Numbered from the stretch's first letter, positions 53,928 to 62,839 are shown. The stretch is DNA of 64,000 nt from Rhodococcus sp. ARC_M5 (GCF_022810405.1 NZ_JALGQE010000014.1:39305-103304), one strand, 5' to 3'. Translations and numbers: made by a program. Notes: generated by a model not told the origin, from the letters alone.

Positions 53928-55511
53928 TCAGGGGCCGCCGGTCAGCAGTTCCGGCGGAATCTCGCGATCCTGCGCGATGGCGTCGAAGAATGCCGGCGCG
54001 CGAGTGTCGTCCCACAGCAGCACGTTTCCGACGTCGGAGTCCTGGAATCCGCCGACCGGCACCGTGGTGGTCACCGGGCCTCCGCGCATCGCCCAGGCCA
54101 GTGCTGCGAGGTTCCAGATGTGATCTCCCTCGTCGACGCTCAACGACGACGCGGTATCGGAAACCAGCGGCCACAACCGCAGTGGGTTGAGGAAAGTCGA
54201 AGCGCTGGTTGCCTTCTCGAGGAGGGCGGACATGAACGCGCGCTGATTGTTCATCCGGTCGATATCGGCCAACGCCGTCGCGCGGGATCGGACGAACCCG
54301 AGCGCCTCGGACCCGGTGAGTTCCTGACAGCCGGCGGGAATGTTGATGCCCGCCAACGGATCGTCGATCGCGTTCTGTACGCACACGTCGACTCCGCCGA
54401 CGGCGTCGACGATCCCGGCGAAGCCGCCGAATCCGATCTCGGCGTAGTGATCGATGTGCACACCGGTTGCACCCTCGACCGTCTGCACCAGCAGTGGCGG
54501 CCCGCCGAATGCGAAGGCCGCGTTGAGCTTGTCCTGGCCGTTGCCGGGAATCGACACGTACGAATCGCGCGGCAGGCTGACCATCGTGGGCGCGCCGCTG
54601 CCCTCGGGGATGTGAATCAGAATGATCGTGTCGGTGCGGCTCGGGCCCACCTCGCCGCCCGTCGCCAGTGCGGCTTCCTGCTCGGGCGTCAGGCCGGCTC
54701 GTGAATCCGATCCGACGAGAAGCCAGTTGGTGCCCGGGGTGTCGCCGATGCGTCCGGGGTACGAGGTGAGGGCGTCGACTCGCGTCAGCGAGCTGTCGAC
54801 GTAGTAGACGACGCCGCCGATTCCCAGCACGAGCACCAGCAACACGATGAGGAAGCGTCGACCCCAGTGTCTCCTCTTGCGCGGCTTCGCGACCCTCGGT
54901 GGCCGTGAATCACGTTGTGGCCGTGCCGGTTCCGGTCGTCGCAGCGCCCGCTGTGCAGGTGCGGCCGGTTGCCTGCGTTCCTCGGTGAACGGCTCGGGTT
55001 GCTGACGCGGTGCATAGCCGGTGCGACCCCGATCGTCGTTCTGCGCGCGTGGGTACTGCCGCGTCGAATTCGGCGGGGTCGACTGTGCTGGATACGACTG
55101 CGCCGATCGGGGTTCGGGTGCCTGCGACCATGCCTGCTGCGGGGGCACGGGAGGGCCCTGACGCGACGGCGGCCGCGGTGAGGCGGGACGGCCGTCGCGT
55201 CTGATGAACTCGGTGCCCTCCAGTGCCGGCCCCTGTGGCTGACCCGGCCGGTACCCCCGTGGTGGCGGCGGCTGCTGGCCGGGCGGTCGGCGGTTAGGGC
55301 CCTGCCCGGGCTCCGGACCGGGCGGCTGCTGACGAGGTCGTGGCCGATCGGGCGGCTGCTGCGGGGGTGGACCTGCGGCGCGACCCGGTTGCGGCGCTCG
55401 ACCCGGTTGGGGAGCCGGGTCCGGCCGACGGTGTCGACTCGGCGTCGATCGGTCCGGTGGCGTGCGCCGGTCTGGCGCGCCGTGCCGTCCGTAGCGATCG
55501 TCGTCGTTCAC
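53928..55511 (-). CDS. LytR-CpsA-Psr (LCP) family cell-wall ligase
   Basis: The 527-residue protein has a Pro/Gln/Arg-rich disordered cytosolic region (1-210), one transmembrane helix (about 219-238) and an extracellular LCP domain. That domain includes NWLLVGSDSRAGLTPEQE, RTDTIILIHIPEGSGAPTMV, SLPRDSYVSIPGNGQDKLN and GFVRSRATALADIDRMNNQR; the Arg/Asp residues bind pyrophosphate. LCP enzymes join arabinogalactan or other glycans to peptidoglycan. The long N-terminal disordered tail is a feature of Mycobacteriales LCP proteins. Confidence 0.93.
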   Translation of the reverse strand: MNDDDRYGRHGAPDRRTPPDRSTPSRHRRPDPAPQPGRAPQPGRAAGPPPQQPPDRPRPRQQPPGPEPGQGPNRRPPGQQPPPPRGYRPGQPQGPALEGTEFIRRDGRPASPRPPSRQGPPVPPQQAWSQAPEPRSAQSYPAQSTPPNSTRQYPRAQNDDRGRTGYAPRQQPEPFTEERRQPAAPAQRALRRPEPARPQRDSRPPRVAKPRKRRHWGRRFLIVLLVLVLGIGGVVYYVDSSLTRVDALTSYPGRIGDTPGTNWLLVGSDSRAGLTPEQEAALATGGEVGPSRTDTIILIHIPEGSGAPTMVSLPRDSYVSIPGNGQDKLNAAFAFGGPPLLVQTVEGATGVHIDHYAEIGFGGFAGIVDAVGGVDVCVQNAIDDPLAGINIPAGCQELTGSEALGFVRSRATALADIDRMNNQRAFMSALLEKATSASTFLNPLRLWPLVSDTASSLSVDEGDHIWNLAALAWAMRGGPVTTTVPVGGFQDSDVGNVLLWDDTRAPAFFDAIAQDREIPPELLTGGP

Positions 55512-55563
55512 GGGTCGACTGTAACCGTCGCCGCGGAAACAGCGGCCTTCCTCGGCGACCGAT

Positions 55564-56373
55564 TCACGGGAGCCACGACAGATGTTCGCGCAGGAGGGCG
55601 TAGCCGACGAAGGCCACGATGTCGATCAGAGCGTGCGCGATCAGCAGTGGCCAGAGCCTGCCGGTGCGCTGCCAGTAGCGGCCGAACAACAGACCCATCA
55701 GGAAGTTTCCGACACCGCCGCCCACGCCTTGATAGAAGTGGTAGCTCCCGCGCAGCAGCGAGGAGCACAGCAGGGACGCGTTTTCGCTGAGCCCGAGCCT
55801 GCGCAGCCGGGAGATCAGGTACGCCACGACGATGATCTCCTCGGCACCGGAATTGGCCAACGCGTACAGAATCAGTGCCGGAACGCGCCACCAGTGGTCG
55901 TCGAGGGCACTGGGAACGACGTTCAGATTGAAGCCGAGGGCGTTGCCCACGAGATACAGCGCCAGGCCGGGCAGCCCGATCAGTGCGGCCAGTCCGACGC
56001 CGTGGCCGAGGTCGATCTTCAGCCGCGGCCTGCCCAGTCCGATCGCTCGGGGTGCCAGGTCGGCTCGCCACAGCAGGTACAACCCCAGGGCTCCCCAGGC
56101 GTACAGACGCAGAATGCTGAGCAGCTGGAACAGCAGATCGATCACACTGAAGCTCGACCGCGACGAGTTCAGCGCCACGGTCTGATCGGAGAGGGCGACG
56201 GTCTGCAATGCGTCCTCGATGAGCGAGAGGATGCTGCTCATACCGCTCAGGCCGAACGTCACCAGCAGGACGATCGCGATCTCGACCTTGATGGTGGTGC
56301 GTTCGCGGGCATCGGGCGGGGGAGCGGCGCTCGCAGGCGGCGGTGGCGTCAACCAGCTCTTGAAGTCGATCAC
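55564..56373 (-). CDS. CPBP-type intramembrane protease-like protein
   Basis: The 269-residue protein has about seven membrane helices. The first CPBP motif is present as AEEIIVVAYLISRL (E178-E179) but lacks the usual Arg two turns later (normally EExxxR). The second is LRGSYHFYQG with H212, and the third is AHALIDIVAF. Typical CPBP proteases cleave within membranes or act as CAAX-like enzymes. The start at 56373 is the family start. It stands alone next to a DUF2470 gene. Confidence 0.82.
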   Translation of the reverse strand: MIDFKSWLTPPPPASAAPPPDARERTTIKVEIAIVLLVTFGLSGMSSILSLIEDALQTVALSDQTVALNSSRSSFSVIDLLFQLLSILRLYAWGALGLYLLWRADLAPRAIGLGRPRLKIDLGHGVGLAALIGLPGLALYLVGNALGFNLNVVPSALDDHWWRVPALILYALANSGAEEIIVVAYLISRLRRLGLSENASLLCSSLLRGSYHFYQGVGGGVGNFLMGLLFGRYWQRTGRLWPLLIAHALIDIVAFVGYALLREHLSWLP

Positions 56374-56407
56374 CGCACGAGTCTGCCCTGTTTCGAGAGA
56401 TCGGGTG

Positions 56408-57178
56408 TCAGCCGCGGGCGCGTAGCCCGTTCAGAAACGGGCAGCCGGCGAGCACGCGGAGTGCGCGACTGAGCGAGAGTACGTCACGGGCGGGCTCGGC
56501 GAATCCGAGCCGGACGTCGTTGTCGCCGCATTCGCCTTCGATCCGCAACCGAATGCCGTAGCGGTCGATGCCGAGCGGCCGGATTCGGCCCTGCCGCAGT
56601 GACGGCGGGAGGCGTCGGGCCAATTGGGCGAGCAGGTCCGGGTGGTCGGAGTCGAGGTGCTCGAGCCAGCTGGTCTCCATCTCCCAGAAGGGATCGGGTT
56701 CGGCCGCCAGCAGCGTGTCGACGTCGACCGGCTCGGCTCCCGTGCTGTCTGCGACCACGGCGGAGGTGACGATCAGCCGCATCAGCGAGGTGGTGTGGCC
56801 GACGTCGAGCAGGGCCGGGTGCGGATGTTCGGCGGCTACCGCTCCGGCCATGGGCCGCATCAGCGATTCCGGGACCGGGCGCAGATCTCCGCGAAGCCAC
56901 ACCAGCGATCGCACCGGTTCACGCAGGGCGAGTGGCGCATGATCGGTGAGTTCGAGGACGGCAGGTACTCCGGCACGGGAGGATTGCCACGCGACCGCGC
57001 CGTCGAGGGAGTCGGTGCGGACGGCGAGGATCATCTCGCCGTTGGGTCGCAGGTGGTGCAGGGACGTGATCACCGGGTCGCTGCCGTCGATGGCCAGGGC
57101 AGCGCCCTCGGCGCGCATGCACGCACTGCGCACGCGTTCGGCAGTGGTCGGTCCGGTGGTGGTGGTTGCGCCGAGCAT
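56408..57178 (-). CDS. DUF2470 protein, probable heme/iron-related
   Basis: The 256-residue cytoplasmic protein has an HugZ/pyridoxamine-oxidase-like N-terminal half (AVRTDSLDGAVAWQSSRAG, PAVLELTDHAPLALREPVRSLVWLRG) and a C-terminal DUF2470 segment (DHPDLLAQLARRLPPSLRQG, GIDRYGIRLRIEGECGDNDVRLGF). DUF2470 occurs with heme-degrading or heme-utilisation proteins. An IdeR-like box lies 38 bp upstream of its start, so it should be iron-repressed. It is divergent from the 57303 gene. Confidence 0.82.
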   Translation of the reverse strand: MLGATTTTGPTTAERVRSACMRAEGAALAIDGSDPVITSLHHLRPNGEMILAVRTDSLDGAVAWQSSRAGVPAVLELTDHAPLALREPVRSLVWLRGDLRPVPESLMRPMAGAVAAEHPHPALLDVGHTTSLMRLIVTSAVVADSTGAEPVDVDTLLAAEPDPFWEMETSWLEHLDSDHPDLLAQLARRLPPSLRQGRIRPLGIDRYGIRLRIEGECGDNDVRLGFAEPARDVLSLSRALRVLAGCPFLNGLRARG

Positions 57179-57215
57179 GGGCTCCTCCGATGCGTTCGGT
57201 ACCTGCGTTGGTCCA

Positions 57216-57234
57216 GTAGGTGAGGCAAACCTAA
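57216..57234. promoter_or_regulatory. IdeR/DtxR iron box
   Basis: The 19-mer gtaggtgaggcaaacctaa matches the consensus TTAGGTTAGGCTAACCTAA at 16 of 19 positions, with an exact AGGT-N7-ACCT core. It sits in the divergent promoter region of the DUF2470 gene and the 57303 gene. A CTAAGTTAT repeat (57231-57239 and 57246-57254) adjoins it. Confidence 0.8.
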
Positions 57235-57302
57235 GTTATGCGTCCCTAAGTTATACCGGTGTGGCGAGGATCGCAAGAGCAACTCGGGGCTACGGTGAAG
57301 GC

Positions 57303-58025
57303 GTGCCGATTCCGTTGACCCTCGGTGTGCCCCACCGACCCGACCCGAACGCTCTCGTCCACGCACTTCTTCAACCGGTGTGTTCCGACGGCGACTCGCT
57401 GGCCGCGGCCCCCCGTGGTGCCGAATACGGACCACCCGTCGTCCGGGCGTCGACGCTGCTCGCACTGCCCGACGTCGAGAACTTCGGCCGCATCGTGGTG
57501 CACCTCGACCTCGATCCCGACGAGCTCCGTGCGGGTCGGACCGGCGGCTACGAGGCCGTCCGCTTCACGGTGGACGCCTCTGCCGAGCATCTCGCCGATG
57601 CCCTCGCGCTGCGATTGCCCTCGCCGCTCGTCGTCTTCCCGATGTTCGACGCGATCGACGTGGCCGAGACCGCGGAGGCCGTCGTCCTCGCTCATCGGAC
57701 CCCGGGCATTGGCGTCGCCGACACTCCGCGGCGCATCGCCGACGTGCTCGCGGTGGTCTCGCACGCCGATGTCGGCCTGGTCGCCCGCGCCGACTCTGGC
57801 GACGAGGTGCTCTCGATCCTCGCTGCGACGGTGGCGTCGTTGCGCGGGGACGACATCGCCGCGGCCCTTGCTGCGCCGAACGTCGCCGCACTGCGAGCGC
57901 TGATCCCCGAGGCCGCCGAGGCGGTGCGCGAGGTACTGCTCGGAATCGAGATCGTCGACGCCGCCCGCGCTCGCGCGCGACTCGTCGACGTCGGTTTGAT
58001 CGCTTCGTCGACGTCGACAACGTAA
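57303..58025 (+). CDS. Conserved hypothetical protein upstream of pheA
   Basis: The 240-residue protein starts at GTG 57303 (PIPLTLGVPHRPDPNALVHAL); a longer GTG at 57259 is possible. It has no signal peptide or membrane span. It contains RAGRTGGYEAVRFTVDASAEHL and LPSPLVVFPMFDAIDVAETAEAVV. Helices rich in Ala dominate the C-terminal part. No function was recognised. It is nine bases upstream of pheA and probably co-transcribed with it. It may be under the adjoining iron box. Confidence 0.6.
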   Translation: MPIPLTLGVPHRPDPNALVHALLQPVCSDGDSLAAAPRGAEYGPPVVRASTLLALPDVENFGRIVVHLDLDPDELRAGRTGGYEAVRFTVDASAEHLADALALRLPSPLVVFPMFDAIDVAETAEAVVLAHRTPGIGVADTPRRIADVLAVVSHADVGLVARADSGDEVLSILAATVASLRGDDIAAALAAPNVAALRALIPEAAEAVREVLLGIEIVDAARARARLVDVGLIASSTSTT

Positions 58026-58034
58026 CCTCGAGGC

Positions 58035-58967
58035 GTGCCTCGCATCGCTTACTTCGGCCCATCGGGAACGTTCACGGAGATGGCGCTGGCGCAGTTCGAA
58101 ACGCTCGGAACCTTCGGTGCAGTCGGTCTGAACGGGGCGGTCGAGCGGGTATCGGCGTCTAACCCGCCTGCAGCGCTCGAGGCCGTGCGCTCGGGTGCGG
58201 CCGACGCGGCCGTGGTCCCCATCGAAAGCTCCATCGAGGGTGCCGTTCCACCGACGCTCGACGCGTTGTCGGAAGGTCGCCGGTTGCAGATCGTCGCCGA
58301 GACCGAGATCGAGGTGGCGTTCACCATTCTCGGCGGCCCCGGCGTCACCCTCGACTCGGCTCGCACCGTCAGTGCCTACCCCATCGCACTCAATCAAGTG
58401 CGTCAGTGGCTGCAGACCGCCATGCCCGACGCCGTGGTGCAGTCTGCGTCCTCCAATGCCGGTGCAGCAGAGGATGTTGCCGCCGGAATGGTCGATGCTG
58501 CGGTGTCGACGCGGCTTGCCGGTGAGCGCCTGAAGTTGCCGCAGTTGGCCGACGGGATCATCGACGTCGAAGGTGCGCGGACTCGCTTCGTGCTGGTGAC
58601 CACACCGCAACCAGTGCCCGCGCGTACCGGTTCCGACCGCACGTCGGTGGTGCTGGAGCCGCCGAACGACCCGGGCACACTGCCGGCAGCGTTGGCAGAG
58701 TTCGGAATTCGCAACATTGACCTGACCTTCATCGAATCACGGCCCACCCGTTCACGATTCGGGACCTACAGGTTCTTCGTCGATTGCGCCGGGCACATCG
58801 ACGATCCACTCGTCGCGGAGACGTTGGCCGCCTTCCATCGCAAGATGCCACTGCGCTTTCTCGGATCTTGGCCCACCGCAACGGGAACGGGTGGATCGGT
58901 GCCGCCGCCGATCGACGAACACGTGCAGTGGGTCGCCGAGATTCGTGCCGGACGCGGTGATCTGTGA
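58035..58967 (+). CDS. pheA: Prephenate dehydratase
   Basis: The 310-residue enzyme converts prephenate to phenylpyruvate for phenylalanine synthesis. It starts at GTG 58035 with PRIAYFGPSGTFTEMA, the catalytic domain opening. The domain (about 1-190) includes AVVPIESSIEGAVPPTLDAL. The C-terminal ACT regulatory domain covers about 200-285, with the ESRPTRSRFGTYRFFVDCAGH motif that binds phenylalanine for feedback inhibition. Its stop overlaps the next gene, so a phosphatase-fold protein follows in the same operon. Confidence 0.95.
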   Translation: MPRIAYFGPSGTFTEMALAQFETLGTFGAVGLNGAVERVSASNPPAALEAVRSGAADAAVVPIESSIEGAVPPTLDALSEGRRLQIVAETEIEVAFTILGGPGVTLDSARTVSAYPIALNQVRQWLQTAMPDAVVQSASSNAGAAEDVAAGMVDAAVSTRLAGERLKLPQLADGIIDVEGARTRFVLVTTPQPVPARTGSDRTSVVLEPPNDPGTLPAALAEFGIRNIDLTFIESRPTRSRFGTYRFFVDCAGHIDDPLVAETLAAFHRKMPLRFLGSWPTATGTGGSVPPPIDEHVQWVAEIRAGRGDL

Positions 58968-59629
58968 TGGGCAAGCTCATTCTCGTTCGGCACGGCCAGA
59001 CGAAGGCCAACGTCGCGAAGGTATTGGACACCGCACCGCCAGGAGCCGAGCTGACCGAGCTGGGCCACCAGCAGGCGGAGGCCTATGCGCAGACCTGGGT
59101 CGGTCGCCCGCCGGCGATGTTGGTGTCCTCGGTTGCGTTGCGCGCCAAGCAGACTGCCGGCTACATCGAGCGAGCGACCGGAGTTCCCCTCGTGGTGACC
59201 GAGGGAATCCAGGAGACGTTCGCCGGCGAGCTGGAGGACCGCGACGACCAGGACGCGCACCGGGCGTTCACCGAGATCTTCGGTCGCTGGCACACCGGAG
59301 ATCTGGCGGCGACGGTGCCCGGAGGCGACAGCGGACATTCGGTGTTGGAGCGATACGTCCCTGTGCTCGACAGTCTCCGGGCGCAGTATCTGGGTGACGA
59401 CACGGGAGGCGACGTCGTTGTCGTCAGCCACGGTGCCGCGATCCGATTGGTCGCGGCGGTACTGGCCGGGGTCGACGGCACGTTCGCGGCCGACAACCAT
59501 CTCGACAACACCCACACCGTCGAGCTGCTCCCGCTGCCAAGCGGAGGGTGGGCGTGCGGCAGGTGGGGCACGATCCTGCCGCCGTTCGAGGGCAAGGGCA
59601 GTGACAACGCGGACAACCCGATCAGCTAG
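58964..59629 (+). CDS. Histidine phosphatase family protein
   Basis: The 221-residue protein has the phosphoglycerate-mutase-like RHG motif LVRHGQTKAN (R8, H9), the second catalytic His in VVSHGAAIRL, and the glutamate near EGIQETFAGELED. It therefore looks enzymatically competent, unlike the second family member at 62079. It may dephosphorylate a phosphoglycerate, acid or sugar phosphate. GTG 58964 overlaps the pheA stop; ATG 58967 is an equally possible start. Confidence 0.9.
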   Translation: MMGKLILVRHGQTKANVAKVLDTAPPGAELTELGHQQAEAYAQTWVGRPPAMLVSSVALRAKQTAGYIERATGVPLVVTEGIQETFAGELEDRDDQDAHRAFTEIFGRWHTGDLAATVPGGDSGHSVLERYVPVLDSLRAQYLGDDTGGDVVVVSHGAAIRLVAAVLAGVDGTFAADNHLDNTHTVELLPLPSGGWACGRWGTILPPFEGKGSDNADNPIS

Positions 59630-60449
59630 CGAGCAGATCCTGCGCCGATGCGATCAGCTCGGCCACAGCCGCGGTCACCCTGCGATCCGTTGCGCCGGTC
59701 AGCGAGCTCCACGACGTGCCGTCGGCGGCGAGGGTGGAGGTGGCGACGATGCGTCCGGCTCGGGTGTCGAACAGAGCGACGGGTCTACCCGCCACGAGCC
59801 GGCTGCCGTGCCTGCGGGCGACGGCGGTGATCTCGGTTCTGCCGGCGCAGGTGGCCATCGCCGACGCCAATGCCGACGCGCGGTCGCCCACTATTCCGAT
59901 GCCGTGTAGCCGAGACGCTGTCGCTCCGACGTCGGACGGTGCCGCATCGAGCGCCTCGGCGAGTAGATCGGTGGGCGCGTTGATGCTGCCCAGGTCGAAC
60001 GTGGCGGCCGAGCCGATCGACATCGCGAGGTCTCGGGCCGGGTCGCCGTGGACGACACGGATGGTGACCACGTCGCCCTGCCGCAGCGCCGACACGGTGA
60101 TCCGGTCGTCGGACGCGACGCAGATCCGCGTGCTCGGGGCGGGCGCGCCGCTCTCGACGTCGAACACGCGGGCCGAGATGTACCAGCGTGGTTGTTCGAG
60201 AACCCGCAGCCAGTGCCGAACGTCGTCGTGAACGCGGCCCCCGGCCAGCAGCCCGGCCGACTCGAGAGCGCAGCGGCCACGTTCGAGCGCGGAGTCCCTC
60301 GCGGCGGCGTCGTCGAAGCGCGGGAACACGTTCAGGACGACGGGCAGTTCGGCGATCGACAGCTCGTCGACCAGGAAGTCCATCGCGTCCGTGCCGAGTG
60401 AGGCGCTCGGCACCGTGTGGCCCACCGGCACGGTTCCCAAGTCGATCAA
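59622..60449 (-). CDS. ESX secretion-associated protein EspG
   Basis: The 275-residue cytoplasmic protein belongs to the EspG family of chaperones that bind PPE proteins of PE/PPE pairs and guide them to the ESX machinery. Characteristic segments are WLRVLEQPRWYISARVFD (about 85-102) and ITVSALRQGDVVTIRVVHG, in a pseudo-two-fold alpha/beta fold. The gene overlaps the end of the PPE gene by four bases. No ESX core gene is present in the window, so the export apparatus is encoded elsewhere. Confidence 0.88.
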   Translation of the reverse strand: MIDLGTVPVGHTVPSASLGTDAMDFLVDELSIAELPVVLNVFPRFDDAAARDSALERGRCALESAGLLAGGRVHDDVRHWLRVLEQPRWYISARVFDVESGAPAPSTRICVASDDRITVSALRQGDVVTIRVVHGDPARDLAMSIGSAATFDLGSINAPTDLLAEALDAAPSDVGATASRLHGIGIVGDRASALASAMATCAGRTEITAVARRHGSRLVAGRPVALFDTRAGRIVATSTLAADGTSWSSLTGATDRRVTAAVAELIASAQDLLAS

Positions 60450-61615
60450 CGGCCGTTTCCGCTGGTATCGGGTGCAGGAAGGGGCGGATCCGCGCCGATG
60501 ACGGACGGCGCAACGGTGCGGCCGTCCGCGAAGTGCTCGAACTGCTTGAGGTAGTCCGGGGTCTCGTGCTCGTCGTCCTCGGCCTGCCCGCGCGTACCGG
60601 AGGCCGGAGCGCCGGCCGCGCCCGTCCCGCGCTGAGCGAGGCCGCCATCGGTCGATGCCGGTGCGCCGAACGCAGTGGCTCCGCCCTGGCCCGCAGCTGC
60701 GGGCATCGAGCCGCCACCCGCAGGACCCAACGCGGAACCGAGCATTCCGGCACCGCCGCCGAATCCGCCGGCTCCACCCACTCCGCCGAACGACACCGGA
60801 CGCGTCGACGCCGGGCCGACGGCAGGAGATGCCGAACCACCGGGTGTGAAGCCGCCGCCCGTTCCGGCACCACCGGACAGTGCACTTCCTCCGATGTTCG
60901 ATGCGGCGGTGGCGACGGTGGACACGCCGGTACTGGCGATGGAGGTGGCAGCGCTACCGATCTGACCTGCCGCCGCGGCCACACCGGGGTTCTGAGTTGC
61001 GGCCATCAGACCGCCGATCGCGGCCTGAACTGGCGAGGTCATCACGGCGTTGGCGAACTTTCCGAGGCCGCTGCCGGAATCGGACACGATGGCAGGCGGA
61101 TGATCGAAGGTGGTCTTGACGATGCGGTGCGAGTTGACCAGCTCGAAGCCCTCCATCACCAACGCGGCGCGGATGTCGAGCAGTCGGTCGGCCACCTCGG
61201 CGGCCTCGTAGCTGCCGTTGAGTGCGCCGCCCGTCGAGGCAGCGGTGACCTTGGCGGCCTGCACGGCTCCGATTTCGATCAGCGACGGCATGGTTGCCAG
61301 GGCTACGCCGTAGGTGGTCCCGGCGGCGGGGGCCTCGACCGAGAGCGCGGCCGCTTTCAATGCCGTTGTGCCGGTCCACGTTGCGAAACGTGCGAGTGCG
61401 GCCTGGGCGAGCAGTGCCGACTCACCCTCCCAGCCCGCGGTCAGGGCCGCAGTGACAGCGGCGATGCTCGCCGATGCCTCGGTGAACGCCGCGGCAACCG
61501 AACCCCATGCTCCGCCGGCGACGTGCAACGGCACCGGTCCCGGCCCGAGCAATCGCGTCGAATTTCCCGTCGCCGTGCGTGGCAGCCACACCACACCTGT
61601 CACTCCGAGCGTCAT
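60446..61615 (-). CDS. PPE-family protein
   Basis: The 389-residue protein has an N-terminal helical PPE-like domain (about 1-190) in place of the classical Pro-Pro-Glu, including WEGESALLAQAALARFATW, where the W-x-x-x-S pattern resembles the PPE/WxG fold. The C-terminal half is Gly/Ala/Ser-rich (GGVGGAGGFGGGAGMLGSAL). A DEHETPDYLKQFEHFADGRT tail follows. It is preceded by a PE gene and followed by espG with an overlap, as in ESX-linked operons. It should form a heterodimer with the PE protein for secretion. Confidence 0.88.
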   Translation of the reverse strand: MTLGVTGVVWLPRTATGNSTRLLGPGPVPLHVAGGAWGSVAAAFTEASASIAAVTAALTAGWEGESALLAQAALARFATWTGTTALKAAALSVEAPAAGTTYGVALATMPSLIEIGAVQAAKVTAASTGGALNGSYEAAEVADRLLDIRAALVMEGFELVNSHRIVKTTFDHPPAIVSDSGSGLGKFANAVMTSPVQAAIGGLMAATQNPGVAAAAGQIGSAATSIASTGVSTVATAASNIGGSALSGGAGTGGGFTPGGSASPAVGPASTRPVSFGGVGGAGGFGGGAGMLGSALGPAGGGSMPAAAGQGGATAFGAPASTDGGLAQRGTGAAGAPASGTRGQAEDDEHETPDYLKQFEHFADGRTVAPSVIGADPPLPAPDTSGNGR

Positions 61616-61678
61616 CCCTCAGCCCCCCATGATGTTCGAGCCCTGCATCCAATTTTTGCTGCGGTCGAGTTCGGCGCG

Positions 61679-61990
61679 TCAGATGCCGGGTAGGCCGGGC
61701 AGGCCCCCGGCCGTGTCGTCGTCGGTGGCCACGTAGTCCGCGGCTTGCTTCCGCAGTTCCTCGGCCGCTCGATGTAGTTCCGAAATACCCTGTGCTGCAG
61801 CCGGCCCGAAGGTGTCAGCCGCGGTGCCGAAGAACCGTTCGGTGAGCAGAGAGACCTCGTCGGTGCCCGGCGGTAGTGGCCGCACGGGGATCGCCGTCGC
61901 GGTGACGGCGGCCTGCAACCTGGCGGCGACCGCATCGAGCTCCGAAGCAGCGAGCTGCAGTGCCACCGGATCCACCTTGATGACGGTCAT
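61679..61990 (-). CDS. PE-family protein
   Basis: The 103-residue all-helical protein begins MTVIKVDPVALQLAASELDAVAARLQAA and closes with RAAEELRKQAADYVATDDD, the two antiparallel helices of a PE domain. The Y-x-x-x-D/E secretion signal is present as YVATD (about 87-91). It lacks the classical Pro-Glu at the start, as is common outside the slow-growing mycobacteria. It is first in the PE-PPE-EspG operon and is probably secreted with the PPE protein. Confidence 0.85.
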   Translation of the reverse strand: MTVIKVDPVALQLAASELDAVAARLQAAVTATAIPVRPLPPGTDEVSLLTERFFGTAADTFGPAAAQGISELHRAAEELRKQAADYVATDDDTAGGLPGLPGI

Positions 61991-62078
61991 GAGCCACGCC
62001 CCCTGATCGAAGAACTTTGCGCTGTCGGTAGGTAGGACGCCGCCGTGTTCGGTTTGGTTCCCCCGACGCGAGAAAAAC

Positions 62079-62645
62079 TCAGACGAACTTCTGGGCCACC
62101 GAGCCGACGGTCCATACGCCGCCTCGACGGCCGAGTGCGGTGAGTGTGAGCGGGAAGACGTCGATCCGCCAGAACGAGGACACCGGGGCCTCCAACACCA
62201 CGATCACCACGGCTCGGACGACGGCAGGAGAGGTCACCGCCAGGGTCCGGCCGGGAGTCGAGCCGACGGTGCTCAGCCACGTCTCGACGCGAGAGAACAA
62301 CGCGTCGAGGGATTCACCGCCCGGTGGAACGAACGCCGGGTCACTCAGCCAGCCCATCGCGTCGGCGTCGGGCAGATCGGTCATCTCGAGACCCGACCAT
62401 CGGCCGTAATCGATGTCGGCCAACCCGGGTTCGACCGAGATGTTCGAGCCGAAGCGTTGCGCAGTGGAGATCGATCGGGTTTCCGGGCCGGACAGCACGC
62501 GGTCGACGCGAGGAGGATCGGTCACCGCGGCGAGATCGCGCTGTCCCGCGTCGTCGAGTGGTTCGTCGCCGGGGAATCGGCCGGTGTGCATCGCGTCGGT
62601 TCTGGCGTGGCTCACCAGCATCAGTCGGGTCACGGGCGCAGACAC
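62079..62645 (-). CDS. Degenerate histidine-phosphatase-fold protein, possibly cobalamin related
   Basis: The 188-residue protein starts at GTG 62645 (VSAPVTRLMLVSHARTDAMHTG); the longer frame would overlap the riboswitch. The fold is that of CobC/PhoE-type phosphatases (LDDAGQRDLAAV, RVDRVLSGPETRSISTAQ, DYGRWSGLEM). However the RHG motif reads SHA and the usual second H-x-G motif reads TSPAVVRA, so two key catalytic residues appear lost. It is divergent from the cobalamin riboswitch and CbtBA genes, so a cobalamin-related role is only suggestive. Confidence 0.78.
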   Translation of the reverse strand: MSAPVTRLMLVSHARTDAMHTGRFPGDEPLDDAGQRDLAAVTDPPRVDRVLSGPETRSISTAQRFGSNISVEPGLADIDYGRWSGLEMTDLPDADAMGWLSDPAFVPPGGESLDALFSRVETWLSTVGSTPGRTLAVTSPAVVRAVVIVVLEAPVSSFWRIDVFPLTLTALGRRGGVWTVGSVAQKFV

Positions 62646-62700
62646 TCGGCCATTCTGGCATCGAGCTGCGGTAGGCCACGACAGCGATTGACACAGCGTC

Positions 62701-62835
62701 GCGTTCGGTGCCACAGTTCGCAGGTTAGACGCGATGTACGCAGGCAATCCGGTGAAAATCCGGAGCGGTTGCGCCACTGTGATCGACGTCGGGCATATGT
62801 CCGAATTCGAGAGTCAGAAAACTCGTTCATCGCAT
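62701..62835 (+). ncRNA. Cobalamin (adenosylcobalamin) riboswitch
   Basis: The leader contains the B12-box: gcaatccggtgaaaatccgg (62744-62763) followed by agcggttgcgccactgt (62764-62780). Upstream is the cggtgcc element (about 62706) and downstream gagtcagaaaactcg (about 62811-62825). These match the cobalamin riboswitch core (CCGGTGaaAAtCCGg...GcCACTG). It ends about 55 bases before CbtB. Cobalamin binding should reduce expression of the cobalt importer. Confidence 0.92.
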
Positions 62836-62839
62836 GGCC

